Of a stretch of 19,293 bases of DNA, positions 1 to 7,664 are shown piece after piece; the first letter of the stretch is position 1; each line of letters begins with the position of its first letter. The stretch is from JALYIM01 sp040003205 (GTDB lineage: Bacteria; Acidobacteriota; Terriglobia; Terriglobales; Acidobacteriaceae): assembly GCA_040003205.1 (NCBI GenBank), contig JBDUDA010000025.1, forward strand, positions 1 to 19,293. Reading direction: 5' to 3'. Made by a program: the position numbers and the translations under genes. The notes below the pieces were generated by a model, which saw only the letters and a program-made list of their open reading frames with translations, did not search any database and had not been told where the DNA came from.

Positions 1-23
1 CCCGAAAATTAGACTTCAACCAA

Positions 24-50
24 CGCGGCTCTAAAGAGCCGCTCTTCCAC
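24..50. repeat. REP-like palindromic repeat, copy 1 (right half of a unit)
   Basis: A 27-bp stretch identical to positions 240-266. It holds a perfect 8-bp inverted repeat, GCGGCTCT/AGAGCCGC with an AA loop, followed by CTTCCAC. The bases just upstream (ACTTC, then a C-rich run) also resemble those before the second copy. Only the right half of the 124-bp unit seen downstream is present, or its left half lies outside the window. No coding sequence is visible in 51-143. Confidence 0.8.
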
Positions 51-143
51 GTTCTTCAGATTGCGTTGCGAGCGGGTGAAGACTAACTTCGGAACCGTGC
101 GCAACTTGTGGGATTTGTTGCGAGGCAAACTTAAGAAGCTACC

Positions 144-266
144 GTGGAAGAGCGGCCATTCATGGCCGCGTTAGAATCCGAAATAGAGTTCCGCCCTTTA
201 GGGCCTGAAAACGCGAGGGACGACCCAAACTTCCCCCAGCGCGGCTCTAAAGAGCCGCTCTTCCAC
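144..266. repeat. REP/BIME-like element with 13-bp terminal inverted repeats
   Basis: The element starts with GTGGAAGAGCGGC (144-156) and ends with its exact reverse complement (254-266). Each end carries its own hairpin: GCGGCCAT-TC-ATGGCCGC at 152-169 and GCGGCTCT-AA-AGAGCCGC near 241-258. A third small hairpin, GCCCT-TT-AGGGC, lies between them near 195-206. The element contains no credible reading frame and sits only 6 bp beyond the stop of the minus-strand gene at 273. The structure is visible; mobilisation by a REP-associated transposase, or a role in 3'-end protection of the neighbouring mRNA, is inference. Confidence 0.8.
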
Positions 267-272
267 AATGCG

Positions 273-890
273 TTAAGGCGTCATCTTTCCCGTTGCAAGA
301 TAATTTTGCGGAGGGACTCCAAACGCGTCGGCCACGCGATTAAAAAAAGCGAACATCGCAATAATATAAACCGCCTCGGCGATCTGATCTTCTTTCCATC
401 CCACATCGCGTAGTCGCTGCACGTCTTCCGCAGTCGAACGGGAAGCAGTTTCCGTGATGAGCTTTACATAATCCATCAGCGCGACTTCTTTCTCCGCGAG
501 GTCAGCCTCTTGCAGCTTGCCCTCAAGAATCGCCGTGACGCATTTATCATTTGCTCCCTGAACCCGCAGGAAGTAAGCGTGGCTATCCAGTCAATATGGA
601 CAGCGATTCAGATAAGAGACATAGCTGGCAATCATCTCTTTGTGCCGGCGAGAGAGATGGCCCTCAGAGAAATGAATGGTGTTGGAGAAATCGACTACCT
701 GCCGTAGGAAGTCAGGACGTGCGCCAAAGCATTTAATGATGCCCGGGACCTGCGTGCGTCCCGAACCCGCGCGCCAGTAGTCATACGCGACCGCCGTCTC
801 GCCTATGGCATCGGCATCTTCGATTATCTTGATTTTCGTTTCTAAAATGCCGCTCTCGGAATTTTCTCCAGTTCCAGACTTCGCTGACAT
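273..890 (-). CDS. AhpD-like peroxidase-related selenoprotein (in-frame TGA read as Sec100)
   Basis: One 205-residue frame runs from ATG at 890 to TAA at 273-275, interrupted only by TGA at 591-593. It matches the AhpD/carboxymuconolactone decarboxylase fold, subgroup of peroxidase-related enzymes, with a C-terminal 'FNRVADAFGVP' motif. In AhpD the catalytic set is Glu-x11-Cys-xx-Cys-xxx-His. Here it is Glu85, Cys97, TGA at codon 100, His104, with identical spacing, so the TGA replaces the second redox Cys ('RCPY-U-LDSH'). A hairpin fitting bacterial SECIS rules follows at 554-573. Residues continue without loss of similarity on both sides, which argues against decay. The GAGG ribosome-binding site overlaps the stop of the receptor gene, and ATG lies 10 bases beyond that stop. 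The likely role is cytosolic thiol/selenol-dependent hydroperoxide reduction. The alternative is a Cys-to-stop nonsense mutation. Gene calling that ignores Sec would give two fragments, 591-890 and 273-476. Confidence 0.82.
554..573 (-). promoter_or_regulatory. Candidate bacterial SECIS stem-loop
   Basis: On the mRNA, CUUCCUG pairs with CAGGGAG: seven base pairs, one of them G-U. They close the six-base loop CGGGUU. The apical loop begins 24 nt after the UGA, inside the published bSECIS range of about 16-37 nt, and its second base is G, as the bSECIS rule requires. A single mismatch followed by two U-A pairs could extend the stem below. The stem lies within coding sequence, as expected for SelB-dependent recoding in bacteria. 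Confidence 0.72.
591..593 (-). other. Candidate selenocysteine codon (TGA)
   Basis: In-frame TGA at codon 100 of the AhpD-like gene, three residues after Cys97 and four before His104. This is the resolving or attacking Cys position of the family CxxC motif. It is one base away from both Cys codons (TGC, TGT), so mutation cannot be excluded from the codon alone. The following hairpin supports recoding. Confidence 0.8.
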
Positions 891-900
891 TCCGTCATCC

Positions 901-3897
901 TCAGAACGTTAGTTTAGCCGCCAACTGAAAAGCGCGCGGGCCGCCGGAGCCGAAAACGCCGCCAGCGGTGGATACCGGCTTCCCAAATGCCGATGAAAAA
1001 TTAGGATTCGTAGCGTCCGGCACCAGCGAATTGAAGAATCCAGAATAATTGTTCTTGCTGGTCCCTAAAATATTCGTTTTGTTGAAGAGGTTGAATGCCT
1101 CCGCGATTCCTTGCAGAGTAAAACGCTCTCCCAGATGGAAGTCTTTGGAGAGTCGCAAATCGAACGAATTGAAAGTGTCGTTGAAGCGAGCGTTAGGAGA
1201 GACATTGGGCAGAGCGAGACCATGGGAATTTATAAAAGCGTTCAGCTCAGCGCCGCTATGAAACTGGCGTCCACCCGCGTTGCGGCCCAGTTCCGACACG
1301 CGCTTGCCGCTGCCATCGCCGAGCAAAATGTCCATGGGAACTCCCGATCCGTAAGTCCACAACGGAGAGAGCCTAAATCCAAATGGCAAGTCGGCAACGC
1401 CTTGCACTACTAGGCGATGGCGCTGATCGTTAGGAGCAGGTCCGTATTCGCGGCGCAAATTATTCGGATCAAGCGGCGGATACCCAAAAGGAATCTGATC
1501 GTAGTTCGCATAGTCCAAAGCCTTGGAAAGCGTGTAGGCCAGGTGAAACTGGTAATGCTGACTGAGATGCTTATCCGCCGTAAGCCACAACGCGTCGTAG
1601 TGTGTGTTCACGCTGGATTGCAGGTCTGTCACAGTTTCCGGTCCACTGGACGCCGGGTTAAACACCGAGCCCAGAGGCACGCCAATAATGAAATGCGTTC
1701 CGAAATTGTGGATGCCGTCGGCGCGCACTACCCATCCCTTGCCAAATCCGCGCTGCACTCCGAGGTTGAACTGCTGCACCATGGGGTTCTGCAAGTTGTT
1801 ATCAATGACGTTCATACCCTCGGACGCGCCGCCAGCGCCGGGGATAATCGGCCCAGAAAAGGGATCAGAGAACGTCGGCGCTCCTGGCTGGAAGCTGCCA
1901 AAAGGTGTGAATGGCGGATTCAGGAAGAAGAAATTTCCTTCACGCACGTTGATGGGTAGCGCACGTCCATCCAGTCCCCGCTCTAAGGAGGCAATCTCGA
2001 GCGTCACGCGGTCGTAGTAAATACCGTACCCACCATGCACGCTGAAGTTGCCGCTCTTGGTCGCCCAATTAAATCCAACGCGAGGGCCGAAATTATTCCC
2101 GTCCTTGTGACGATTTCCGTGAAGAAATGGCAGCAGGATTGAATTGATCTGATTGTAATGACCGACATTATTTACGTCGGTATCGAGCTCATAGCGAAGT
2201 CCCAGATTGAGGGTGAACTGTGGGTGGATTCGCCAGTCATCCTGCACATAACCGGCAATGTAATTGTTGTCGGCGTTAGGAATGATAAGAGTCTGATCGG
2301 GAATGCCGCTTCGGATCGTGACTTGGAATAGAAGGTCCTGATCGTTAATTACCCCGTCGCCATTGCGGTCCACGGTGGCGAAATTCTCCATGAATTCGAC
2401 CGCCCCGCCGCGAAAGACGCCGAGACTGAAGTCCGCATTGATACGCTGGAACTCTACTCCGAGGTGGAGATTATGTTTGCCACGAGTCCAATCAATGCCT
2501 TCATTCCATTGCAAACGCTTTTGCGTTGTCCCTTGTGGAGCATCATAAGTGGCTCCGTCAGCCAGGCTGGGGAAATCGAGTTCCGGCCCGAAGTTCACTG
2601 GAGTGATTGCATTCGCGAAATCATTGAAGCTGAAGCTGGCGCGATTCAGCAAGGTTGGAGAAAGCACGCGCGTCCACGAAGTCTGGAAGGTCTGAATATT
2701 ATTTCGCGAATCCTGCCTCTGCGAGGCTGAGCCAATGGGCGCTCCCGCAAGAAAAGGAGTTACTCCAGTGGCCTGCTGGCGCTGGATGCCGTAGTGAAAT
2801 GTGAGCTGATCGCGTCGCGAAATCTGCCAGTCAGCGCGTAGGATCCCTAGCGGATTCGAGAGAGGTTGGCGGGCGAAGTTATACGAGATTGAACCTCCGC
2901 CTCCAGTTGGATTCGGTAGCCGAGTTCCAACAAGAAGACCGCCGAGTTCATCGCGATATTCAAAACCCCCAAAAACCCACGCTTTATCTCGTACCAGCGG
3001 ACCGCCAAGCGTGCCAGCATATTGCTGCCGTCGAAAGGGCGGAGTTCCAGTGTTGACAGCCGAAGAATTGAACGTTGGTGGCGCCGCCTGAAGGGCCTTG
3101 TCCCGCTCATAAACCGACGCCGAGCCATGCACACTATTACTGCCAGATTTCGTGACCACATTAACGACCGAAGATGCAGATCGACCAGATTCGGCTGAAA
3201 ATCGATTCGTCGCCACCTGAAATTCCTGCACTGCATCTTCTGGAACGTTGAGCAGCATGCCGCCGACAACGTCGTCGTTATCGTCCATACCATCGATACT
3301 GACGTTGCCTCCGCGCCCCAGTTGGCCGGCGGACGAAATTACAACTGTATTCTGTTTCGTCGGATCAAAGTTCGGAGCGATGGTATTGCCCGGCATCAGC
3401 AGCGCCAGCTCCAAAAAATTGCGCCCGTTCAGCGGCAGATTATCGATTTGCTGCGCGTTGACTACGCCATCCACGACCGATGAAACCGTGTTCACCTGCT
3501 GAAGCAGCGCGGCATCGGTAACGTTCACCGTAGTCGTTGGTGAGGGTATCTGAAGTCTCGCCTTGAGGTCTTCCTGCTGGCCAACTTCCAGCCGGACTTT
3601 GGTTGAGTAGCTCTTAAAGCCGGACGCTTGCACCCTAATTTCATACTCTCCCGGTGCCAGATCATTGAAAACGAACCATCCCGCGCCGTTAGTGAACGTG
3701 GTGCGCTCGATTCCTCTGGCGGTCTGCTGCGCGGTTACTTGCGCGTTCTTGATCACTGCGCCTTGAGGATCCGATACTTCGCCACTCAGCACTGTAGTTC
3801 CAAGCTGCTGGCCGGCACCAAACGTTGTCGCGAGAGAGATCAAAGCGATGACGAAAATATTGCCCCGGAAACAATTAAGGATGTGCGAGTAATTCAA
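901..3897 (-). CDS. TonB-dependent receptor-like outer membrane protein with carboxypeptidase-regulatory domain
   Basis: Large outer-membrane protein of the Oar-like type common in Acidobacteria, 998 residues from the start chosen here. A hydrophobic export segment (GNIFVIALISLATTFGAG) is followed by a carboxypeptidase-regulatory-like beta-sandwich at about 35-117 and a plug domain with 'LPLNGRNFLEL' from about 154. A long beta-barrel then ends in the aromatic terminus LTF. Residues 510-521 (DRNGDGVINDQD) match an EF-hand calcium loop. The start is TTG at 3897, because AAGGGAG lies 7 nt upstream. A TTG at 3930 in the same frame would add 11 residues but has no ribosome-binding site. The gene lies 74 nt after the secreted Cys protein and directly before the selenoprotein gene, so a minus-strand operon is likely. 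The substrate is unknown; oligosaccharides or peptides are plausible. Confidence 0.92.
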   Translation of the reverse strand: MNYSHILNCFRGNIFVIALISLATTFGAGQQLGTTVLSGEVSDPQGAVIKNAQVTAQQTARGIERTTFTNGAGWFVFNDLAPGEYEIRVQASGFKSYSTKVRLEVGQQEDLKARLQIPSPTTTVNVTDAALLQQVNTVSSVVDGVVNAQQIDNLPLNGRNFLELALLMPGNTIAPNFDPTKQNTVVISSAGQLGRGGNVSIDGMDDNDDVVGGMLLNVPEDAVQEFQVATNRFSAESGRSASSVVNVVTKSGSNSVHGSASVYERDKALQAAPPTFNSSAVNTGTPPFRRQQYAGTLGGPLVRDKAWVFGGFEYRDELGGLLVGTRLPNPTGGGGSISYNFARQPLSNPLGILRADWQISRRDQLTFHYGIQRQQATGVTPFLAGAPIGSASQRQDSRNNIQTFQTSWTRVLSPTLLNRASFSFNDFANAITPVNFGPELDFPSLADGATYDAPQGTTQKRLQWNEGIDWTRGKHNLHLGVEFQRINADFSLGVFRGGAVEFMENFATVDRNGDGVINDQDLLFQVTIRSGIPDQTLIIPNADNNYIAGYVQDDWRIHPQFTLNLGLRYELDTDVNNVGHYNQINSILLPFLHGNRHKDGNNFGPRVGFNWATKSGNFSVHGGYGIYYDRVTLEIASLERGLDGRALPINVREGNFFFLNPPFTPFGSFQPGAPTFSDPFSGPIIPGAGGASEGMNVIDNNLQNPMVQQFNLGVQRGFGKGWVVRADGIHNFGTHFIIGVPLGSVFNPASSGPETVTDLQSSVNTHYDALWLTADKHLSQHYQFHLAYTLSKALDYANYDQIPFGYPPLDPNNLRREYGPAPNDQRHRLVVQGVADLPFGFRLSPLWTYGSGVPMDILLGDGSGKRVSELGRNAGGRQFHSGAELNAFINSHGLALPNVSPNARFNDTFNSFDLRLSKDFHLGERFTLQGIAEAFNLFNKTNILGTSKNNYSGFFNSLVPDATNPNFSSAFGKPVSTAGGVFGSGGPRAFQLAAKLTF

Positions 3898-3971
3898 AGA
3901 GGGAACTCCCTTCGCATGAAGCGACTTCAAGGTTGTGAGGTGAGGACTTATGCCCGAGCCAGCCTCAATGA

Positions 3972-4355
3972 TTACTTCTGCTCGGTCTGGGCGGCAATTT
4001 TCTCGATCACTAGCGCGGTCGATCCGCCCCGCTGGAACGATTTTCCGCTTGCGCTGACCTTTTGTCCTGCAAACGGCAGCAGCTTGTCGTTCTGTCCAGC
4101 GGATGGAGTCGTGTCAGCGATCGGCCAATAGATGGTGCCGTTTTCTCCCAGAATGACCAATGGCGAGCCCGCCTTGGCGCATGCGGTAGCACATTCGGAG
4201 CTGATAGGTTTCTTCGGGCCTCTGGTGAAGGCGCAAGCAGAATCGAGAACGTGGCCCTTAACCGCGACTGATTTGCCGCCATCATCCGATGCAGCCACTG
4301 CAACGACGAGCAATAGCAAGGGAAATATGACCTTGAATGCATGCTTGGTCTTCAT
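3972..4355 (-). CDS. Small secreted protein with three cysteines, unknown function
   Basis: 127 residues from ATG at 4355, chosen because AGAGGTG lies just upstream. A longer in-frame start at 4409 has no such site and would put extra residues before a good signal peptide. The signal peptide is residues 1-22 (hydrophobic core FPLLLLVVAVAA). The mature part holds 'KGHVLDSACAF' and 'SSECATACAKAGSPLVIL', with Cys41, Cys55 and Cys59, then a beta-rich end. The Cys pattern could form a disulfide or bind a metal, but I do not recognise a named family. It is the first gene of the apparent operon with the TonB-like receptor and the AhpD-like selenoprotein. A shared role in envelope redox or metal handling is inference. 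Confidence 0.75.
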   Translation of the reverse strand: MKTKHAFKVIFPLLLLVVAVAASDDGGKSVAVKGHVLDSACAFTRGPKKPISSECATACAKAGSPLVILGENGTIYWPIADTTPSAGQNDKLLPFAGQKVSASGKSFQRGGSTALVIEKIAAQTEQK

Positions 4356-4408
4356 CTGCGCACCTCTTGAAATGTTTTCGGCTTTGAATGTGAAAAAGCG
4401 TCCGCGCA

Positions 4409-4437
4409 AAACTAAAGGGCAAGAGTGGGCGATGCAA
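4409..4437 (-). promoter_or_regulatory. Possible promoter of the three-gene minus-strand operon
   Basis: On the minus strand TTGCAT (4432-4437) and TAGTTT (4409-4414) are separated by 17 bp, about 55 bp upstream of the ATG at 4355. The match to the sigma-70 consensus is weak. The rest of 4438-4590 holds no gene that I can support. Confidence 0.3.
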
Positions 4438-4590
4438 TAACGTAAAACTACTAGGAGAGAGCGGACGCCAACAGAGTGCAGACATCCTTACAAAATTAGA
4501 ACCAGGATCGTGAATAATAAATGACGGTTGTCGCGTCTCTTGCGATATGGCTTGTTGGTCTGCCGGGAACGCCCGCCGTGAGCAGGCCTG

Positions 4591-4624
4591 CGAAAAAAGA
4601 AAGGGCATCTATCAAAGATGCCCT
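4591..4624 (-). terminator. Rho-independent terminator of the GlsB/YeaQ-type gene
   Basis: A perfect 9-bp stem, AGGGCATCT/AGATGCCCT (4602-4610 with 4616-4624), closes a 5-base loop. On the minus strand it is followed directly by a T-rich tract read from 4601-4593. It lies 28 bp after the stop of the gene at 4653-4910. Confidence 0.9.
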
Positions 4625-4652
4625 AACCTGAAGATTACCGCGTCGAGAAATT

Positions 4653-4910
4653 CTAGCGTCTTCCCGCGCCTCGAATCGCATGGTAGATGACTAAAACCAC
4701 TACTGCTCCGACCACCGCAACAAACAAACTGTAAAGGTTTAACCCGGTTACTCCGTGGGCCCCAAACATACTGAAGAGGTAGCCGCCAACCACGGCGCCG
4801 ATGATTCCCAAGATGATGTCGAGAAGCACCCCTTCGCCTGTTTTGTTAACTAACTTACTGCCCACAAAACCAGCGATAAGACCTAAAACGATCCAAGCAA
4901 GAAAAGACAT
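4653..4910 (-). CDS. GlsB/YeaQ/YmgE-family stress-response membrane protein
   Basis: 85 residues, the normal size for this family (transglycosylase-associated protein, PF04226). Three hydrophobic segments are visible: about 3-20, 30-48 (with the typical 'LGIIGAVVGGYLF') and 58-78. The protein ends in a short basic tail, RGAGRR. It is expected in the inner membrane. Family members are often induced by general stress, but their biochemical role is not established and the old 'transglycosylase' name is not supported. AAGGAGG lies 7 nt before ATG, and the gene is monocistronic with its own promoter (4945-4973) and terminator (4591-4624). Confidence 0.93.
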   Translation of the reverse strand: MSFLAWIVLGLIAGFVGSKLVNKTGEGVLLDIILGIIGAVVGGYLFSMFGAHGVTGLNLYSLFVAVVGAVVVLVIYHAIRGAGRR

Positions 4911-4944
4911 AGCCCATCCTCCTTAATTAGTTAGCGCGACGACG

Positions 4945-4973
4945 ATAATACGCTGACCCCTGATTTGACACAA
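4945..4973 (-). promoter_or_regulatory. Sigma-70-type promoter of the GlsB/YeaQ-type gene
   Basis: On the minus strand TTGTGT (4968-4973) and TATTAT (4945-4950) are spaced by exactly 17 bp. They lie 35-63 bp upstream of the ATG at 4910, leaving a short leader that contains the strong AAGGAGG site. Confidence 0.65.
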
Positions 4974-5131
4974 CGCCTTGGATGCAAACGGGAAGAACGC
5001 GGCGATATTAGCGGCTAAGAAGTTTTGAGAGCATCACGTCACTTATCCGTGCCATCTGCTGCCCAATGTGTTGCTAGATTAAGTTTTTGGTCCCCGATCT
5101 TACCTCAGCTACCGCCAGTGACAAACTCGGT

Positions 5132-5137
5132 TACAAT
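5132..5137 (+). promoter_or_regulatory. Possible -10 box close to the start codon
   Basis: TACAAT lies 7 nt before the ATG at 5145. No good -35 hexamer is seen at the right distance. If used, transcription would begin at or next to the start codon. Confidence 0.3.
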
Positions 5138-5144
5138 CTCCCCC

Positions 5145-5381
5145 ATGGCAAACCTAACTGGACTAGACAAAATAGTGACCGAGCTACGAGCGGAACGAAC
5201 CAACCTTGTGAATCAACTCAGACATGTGGATGCTGCACTTTCAGTTCTGGGTAAACTACATGGAAAAATAGAAGTGACGATTACTAAAACGAGGCGTCGA
5301 GGACTTTCCGCCGCTGCCCGCAGAAAGATCTCCATCGCTCAAAAGGCGCGCTGGGCGCGAGTGAAGGCAGGGAAAAAGTAG
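5145..5381 (+). CDS. Small basic protein, unknown function
   Basis: 78 residues from ATG at 5145. An upstream in-frame ATG at 5025 exists, but the 40 extra residues look non-coding. Residues 1-37 form an amphipathic, possibly coiled-coil helix (LDKIVTELRAERTNLVNQL). The C-terminal third is strongly basic (TKTRRRGLSAAARRKISIA, then KARWARVKAGKK). This tail resembles basic tails of small nucleic-acid-associated proteins, but no named domain is recognised. No Shine-Dalgarno sequence precedes the ATG; a TACAAT hexamer ends 7 nt upstream, which would fit a leaderless or nearly leaderless message. The GH3 gene follows after 57 bp, so the two may share a transcript. Confidence 0.7.
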   Translation: MANLTGLDKIVTELRAERTNLVNQLRHVDAALSVLGKLHGKIEVTITKTRRRGLSAAARRKISIAQKARWARVKAGKK

Positions 5382-5438
5382 AGGCTCGGCGGCAGACCTT
5401 CAGTCACTGAATTCAGACGCACACATGAAGGAGACAAA

Positions 5439-7664
5439 ATGGATCATCCGTTCGGGAGACGACTAAGCTTTGCATCCGCATTCCTCATCTGTGCGATTGC
5501 GGTTAATGCCTGTGCGCAGTCATCCGATCGTCAACATAAGTCGGAACAGATCCCCGAGTGGAAGAATGCCGAAAAGTCTCCGGATGCGCGCGCTGATATG
5601 GTGCTTAGACAAATGACGCTAGAGGAGAAGCTCAGCCTCATTCATGGAATGGGTATGCCGGGCTGGGGCAAGCCCATGCCTACGGATCATCTGGGAAACG
5701 GCGGCGCCGGCTTTGTGATGGGAATTCCGCGGCTGGAAATTCCATTCATTCAGATGAGCGATGCCGCCTACGGAGTTCGGAGCAGCGGGGATAACGGACG
5801 CTACTCCACCGCGCTGCCATCCAATCTGGCGTCCGCTGCAAGCTGGGACACCCAAGCCGCCTGCGATTACGGAACCCTGATCGGGCGCGAACTGCGCGCT
5901 CAGGGTTACAACATGACATTAGGTGGCGGGGTCAACCTCACTCGCGAGCCGCGCAATGGCAGGACGTGTGAATATTTGGGGGAAGATCCCATCCTCGCCG
6001 GTACGCTCGTGGGTAACCGAATCAAATGCGAGCAGGCCCAACATGTGATTGGCGACATCAAGCATTACACGCTGAATGACCAGGAAAGCGGACGCGATGA
6101 AGTCAATGCGATTATTGAGAAGCGAGCGCTTCGCGAAGGCGACATGCTGGCATTTGAAATCGGCATTGCCACTGGAAACCCCGGGGCGGTCATGTGTTCT
6201 TACAACTCCGTTAACGGCGACTATGCGTGCGAAAACAAATACCTGCTCACCGACGTGCTTAAGAAAGAATGGAACTTCAAAGGCTTCGTGGTTTCCGATT
6301 GGGGCGGCACTCACAGCGCGGTGAAAGCCTCTGCTGCTGGATTGGACAACGAAGAACCGCGCGGCGACTATTTCGGCGAGCCATTCAGACAGGCTTTAAA
6401 AGCTGGGAAAATTCCCATGGCGGAGTTGGATGAACACGTCCGCCGCATTCTGCGATCAGAGTTCGCCAGCGGAATCGTTGACCATCCAATGCAGAAAGGC
6501 GTTGTGGATGTTGAGGCGGGATTCGAAACGGCACGACGGCTTGCGGAGCAGAGTACGGTCCTGCTCAAGAACAGCAATGGAGTGCTCCCGCTCGACCGGG
6601 CAACCATACGCTCGATCGCAATCATCGGACCGCACGCCGACACTGGAATGATTTCCGGGGGAGGATCTGCGCAAGTAGATCCTCCAGGGGGACCGCCTAC
6701 AAAGTGGCTGGACCATGTATGGTTTCCAACCTCTCCCTTGAAAGCCGTAAGTACCAAAATTCCAGGCGTCAATGTGCAATTCGATTCCGGCAGCAACGCG
6801 GCATCGGCCGCAGCGCTCGCCAAAGAATCCGACGTTGCAATCATTTTTGCTTATCAGTGGGCAAGCGAGGGCATGGACCTGCCCAATCTATCTCTACCCG
6901 AGGCACAGGATGCGCTGATCGAACAGGTGGCCGCAGCGAATCCGCGAACCATCGTCGTGCTTGAAACCGGCACGGCAGCGACGATGCCGTGGTCCGGAAA
7001 AGTTAGTGGAATTTTAGAGGCGTGGTACGCCGGCAGCAAAGGCGCTGAAGCAGTCGCGAATATTCTGTTTGGCGACGTAAATCCGAGCGCCAAGCTGCCC
7101 ATCACTTTTCCGCGCAGTGAGGCTGACCTGCCCCATCCGCAGTTGGTGCAACCCCCGCCCGCAACGCGGATTAACGATGATGACCGCAGAACTTTATTGA
7201 CGAAGCCGACTTTCAGCGTGCATTACGACGAAGGGCTGAAGGTCGGATACAAATGGTACGACGCCGAGAAAAAACCGGTGCTGTTTCCCTTTGGCTTCGG
7301 ACTCTCTTACACGACTTATAGTTACTCTGATCTGAAGGTAAGCAATGGTACTGATAACGATAAAGACGTGACGGTGGCCTTCACGGTGAAGAATGCCGGA
7401 AGCCGCGATGGTGCTGAAATCGCTCAAGTCTACGCAGCGCTTCCGGTGGCAGCGGATGAACCTCCCAAGCGGCTGGTGGGTTGGAGCAAGGTACTCCTCA
7501 AGGCTGGCGAAAGCAAAGAAGTAAACGTGACGGTACCTTCTAAATATTTGTCCATATTCGACGAAGCCGCCAACGGATGGAAACAGCTTCCCGGAAGCTA
7601 TTCAATCATGGTCGGCGGGTCGTCCCAAGATATGCCGCTGGTAGGAAAAATCAGCGTTAACTGA
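5439..7664 (+). CDS. Secreted glycoside hydrolase family 3 beta-glucosidase
   Basis: 741 residues, typical for three-domain GH3 enzymes that release terminal beta-linked sugars from oligosaccharides. The signal peptide is about 1-26 (AFLICAIAVNACA). The N-terminal barrel holds 'RNGRTCEYLGEDP' (172-184), 'KHY' (208-210) and the nucleophile motif 'GFVVSDWGG' with Asp287. The C-terminal alpha/beta domain holds 'ASEGMDLPNLSLP', where Glu477 is the likely acid/base. A linker with 'FPFGFGLSYTTY' (616-627) leads into a fibronectin-III-like domain (about 640-725). AAGGAG lies 5 nt before ATG. No lipobox fits well, since Cys25 is preceded by VNA, so a periplasmic or released enzyme is more likely than a lipoprotein. 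Substrate linkage cannot be read from the sequence. Confidence 0.95.
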   Translation: MDHPFGRRLSFASAFLICAIAVNACAQSSDRQHKSEQIPEWKNAEKSPDARADMVLRQMTLEEKLSLIHGMGMPGWGKPMPTDHLGNGGAGFVMGIPRLEIPFIQMSDAAYGVRSSGDNGRYSTALPSNLASAASWDTQAACDYGTLIGRELRAQGYNMTLGGGVNLTREPRNGRTCEYLGEDPILAGTLVGNRIKCEQAQHVIGDIKHYTLNDQESGRDEVNAIIEKRALREGDMLAFEIGIATGNPGAVMCSYNSVNGDYACENKYLLTDVLKKEWNFKGFVVSDWGGTHSAVKASAAGLDNEEPRGDYFGEPFRQALKAGKIPMAELDEHVRRILRSEFASGIVDHPMQKGVVDVEAGFETARRLAEQSTVLLKNSNGVLPLDRATIRSIAIIGPHADTGMISGGGSAQVDPPGGPPTKWLDHVWFPTSPLKAVSTKIPGVNVQFDSGSNAASAAALAKESDVAIIFAYQWASEGMDLPNLSLPEAQDALIEQVAAANPRTIVVLETGTAATMPWSGKVSGILEAWYAGSKGAEAVANILFGDVNPSAKLPITFPRSEADLPHPQLVQPPPATRINDDDRRTLLTKPTFSVHYDEGLKVGYKWYDAEKKPVLFPFGFGLSYTTYSYSDLKVSNGTDNDKDVTVAFTVKNAGSRDGAEIAQVYAALPVAADEPPKRLVGWSKVLLKAGESKEVNVTVPSKYLSIFDEAANGWKQLPGSYSIMVGGSSQDMPLVGKISVN

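Noticed and set aside
24..266. Repeated 27-bp units considered as a CRISPR array
   Set aside because: Only two identical copies 216 bp apart, no regular spacers, one inverted relative, and no cas genes.
1417..1959. A 180-codon plus-strand frame inside the first receptor gene
   Set aside because: It lies fully antisense to a clear receptor gene, has no domain-like composition, and mirrors the codon structure of the opposite strand.
5025..5144. N-terminal extension of the small basic protein
   Set aside because: The 40 residues look non-coding and include the probable -10 box; the ATG at 5145 fits better.
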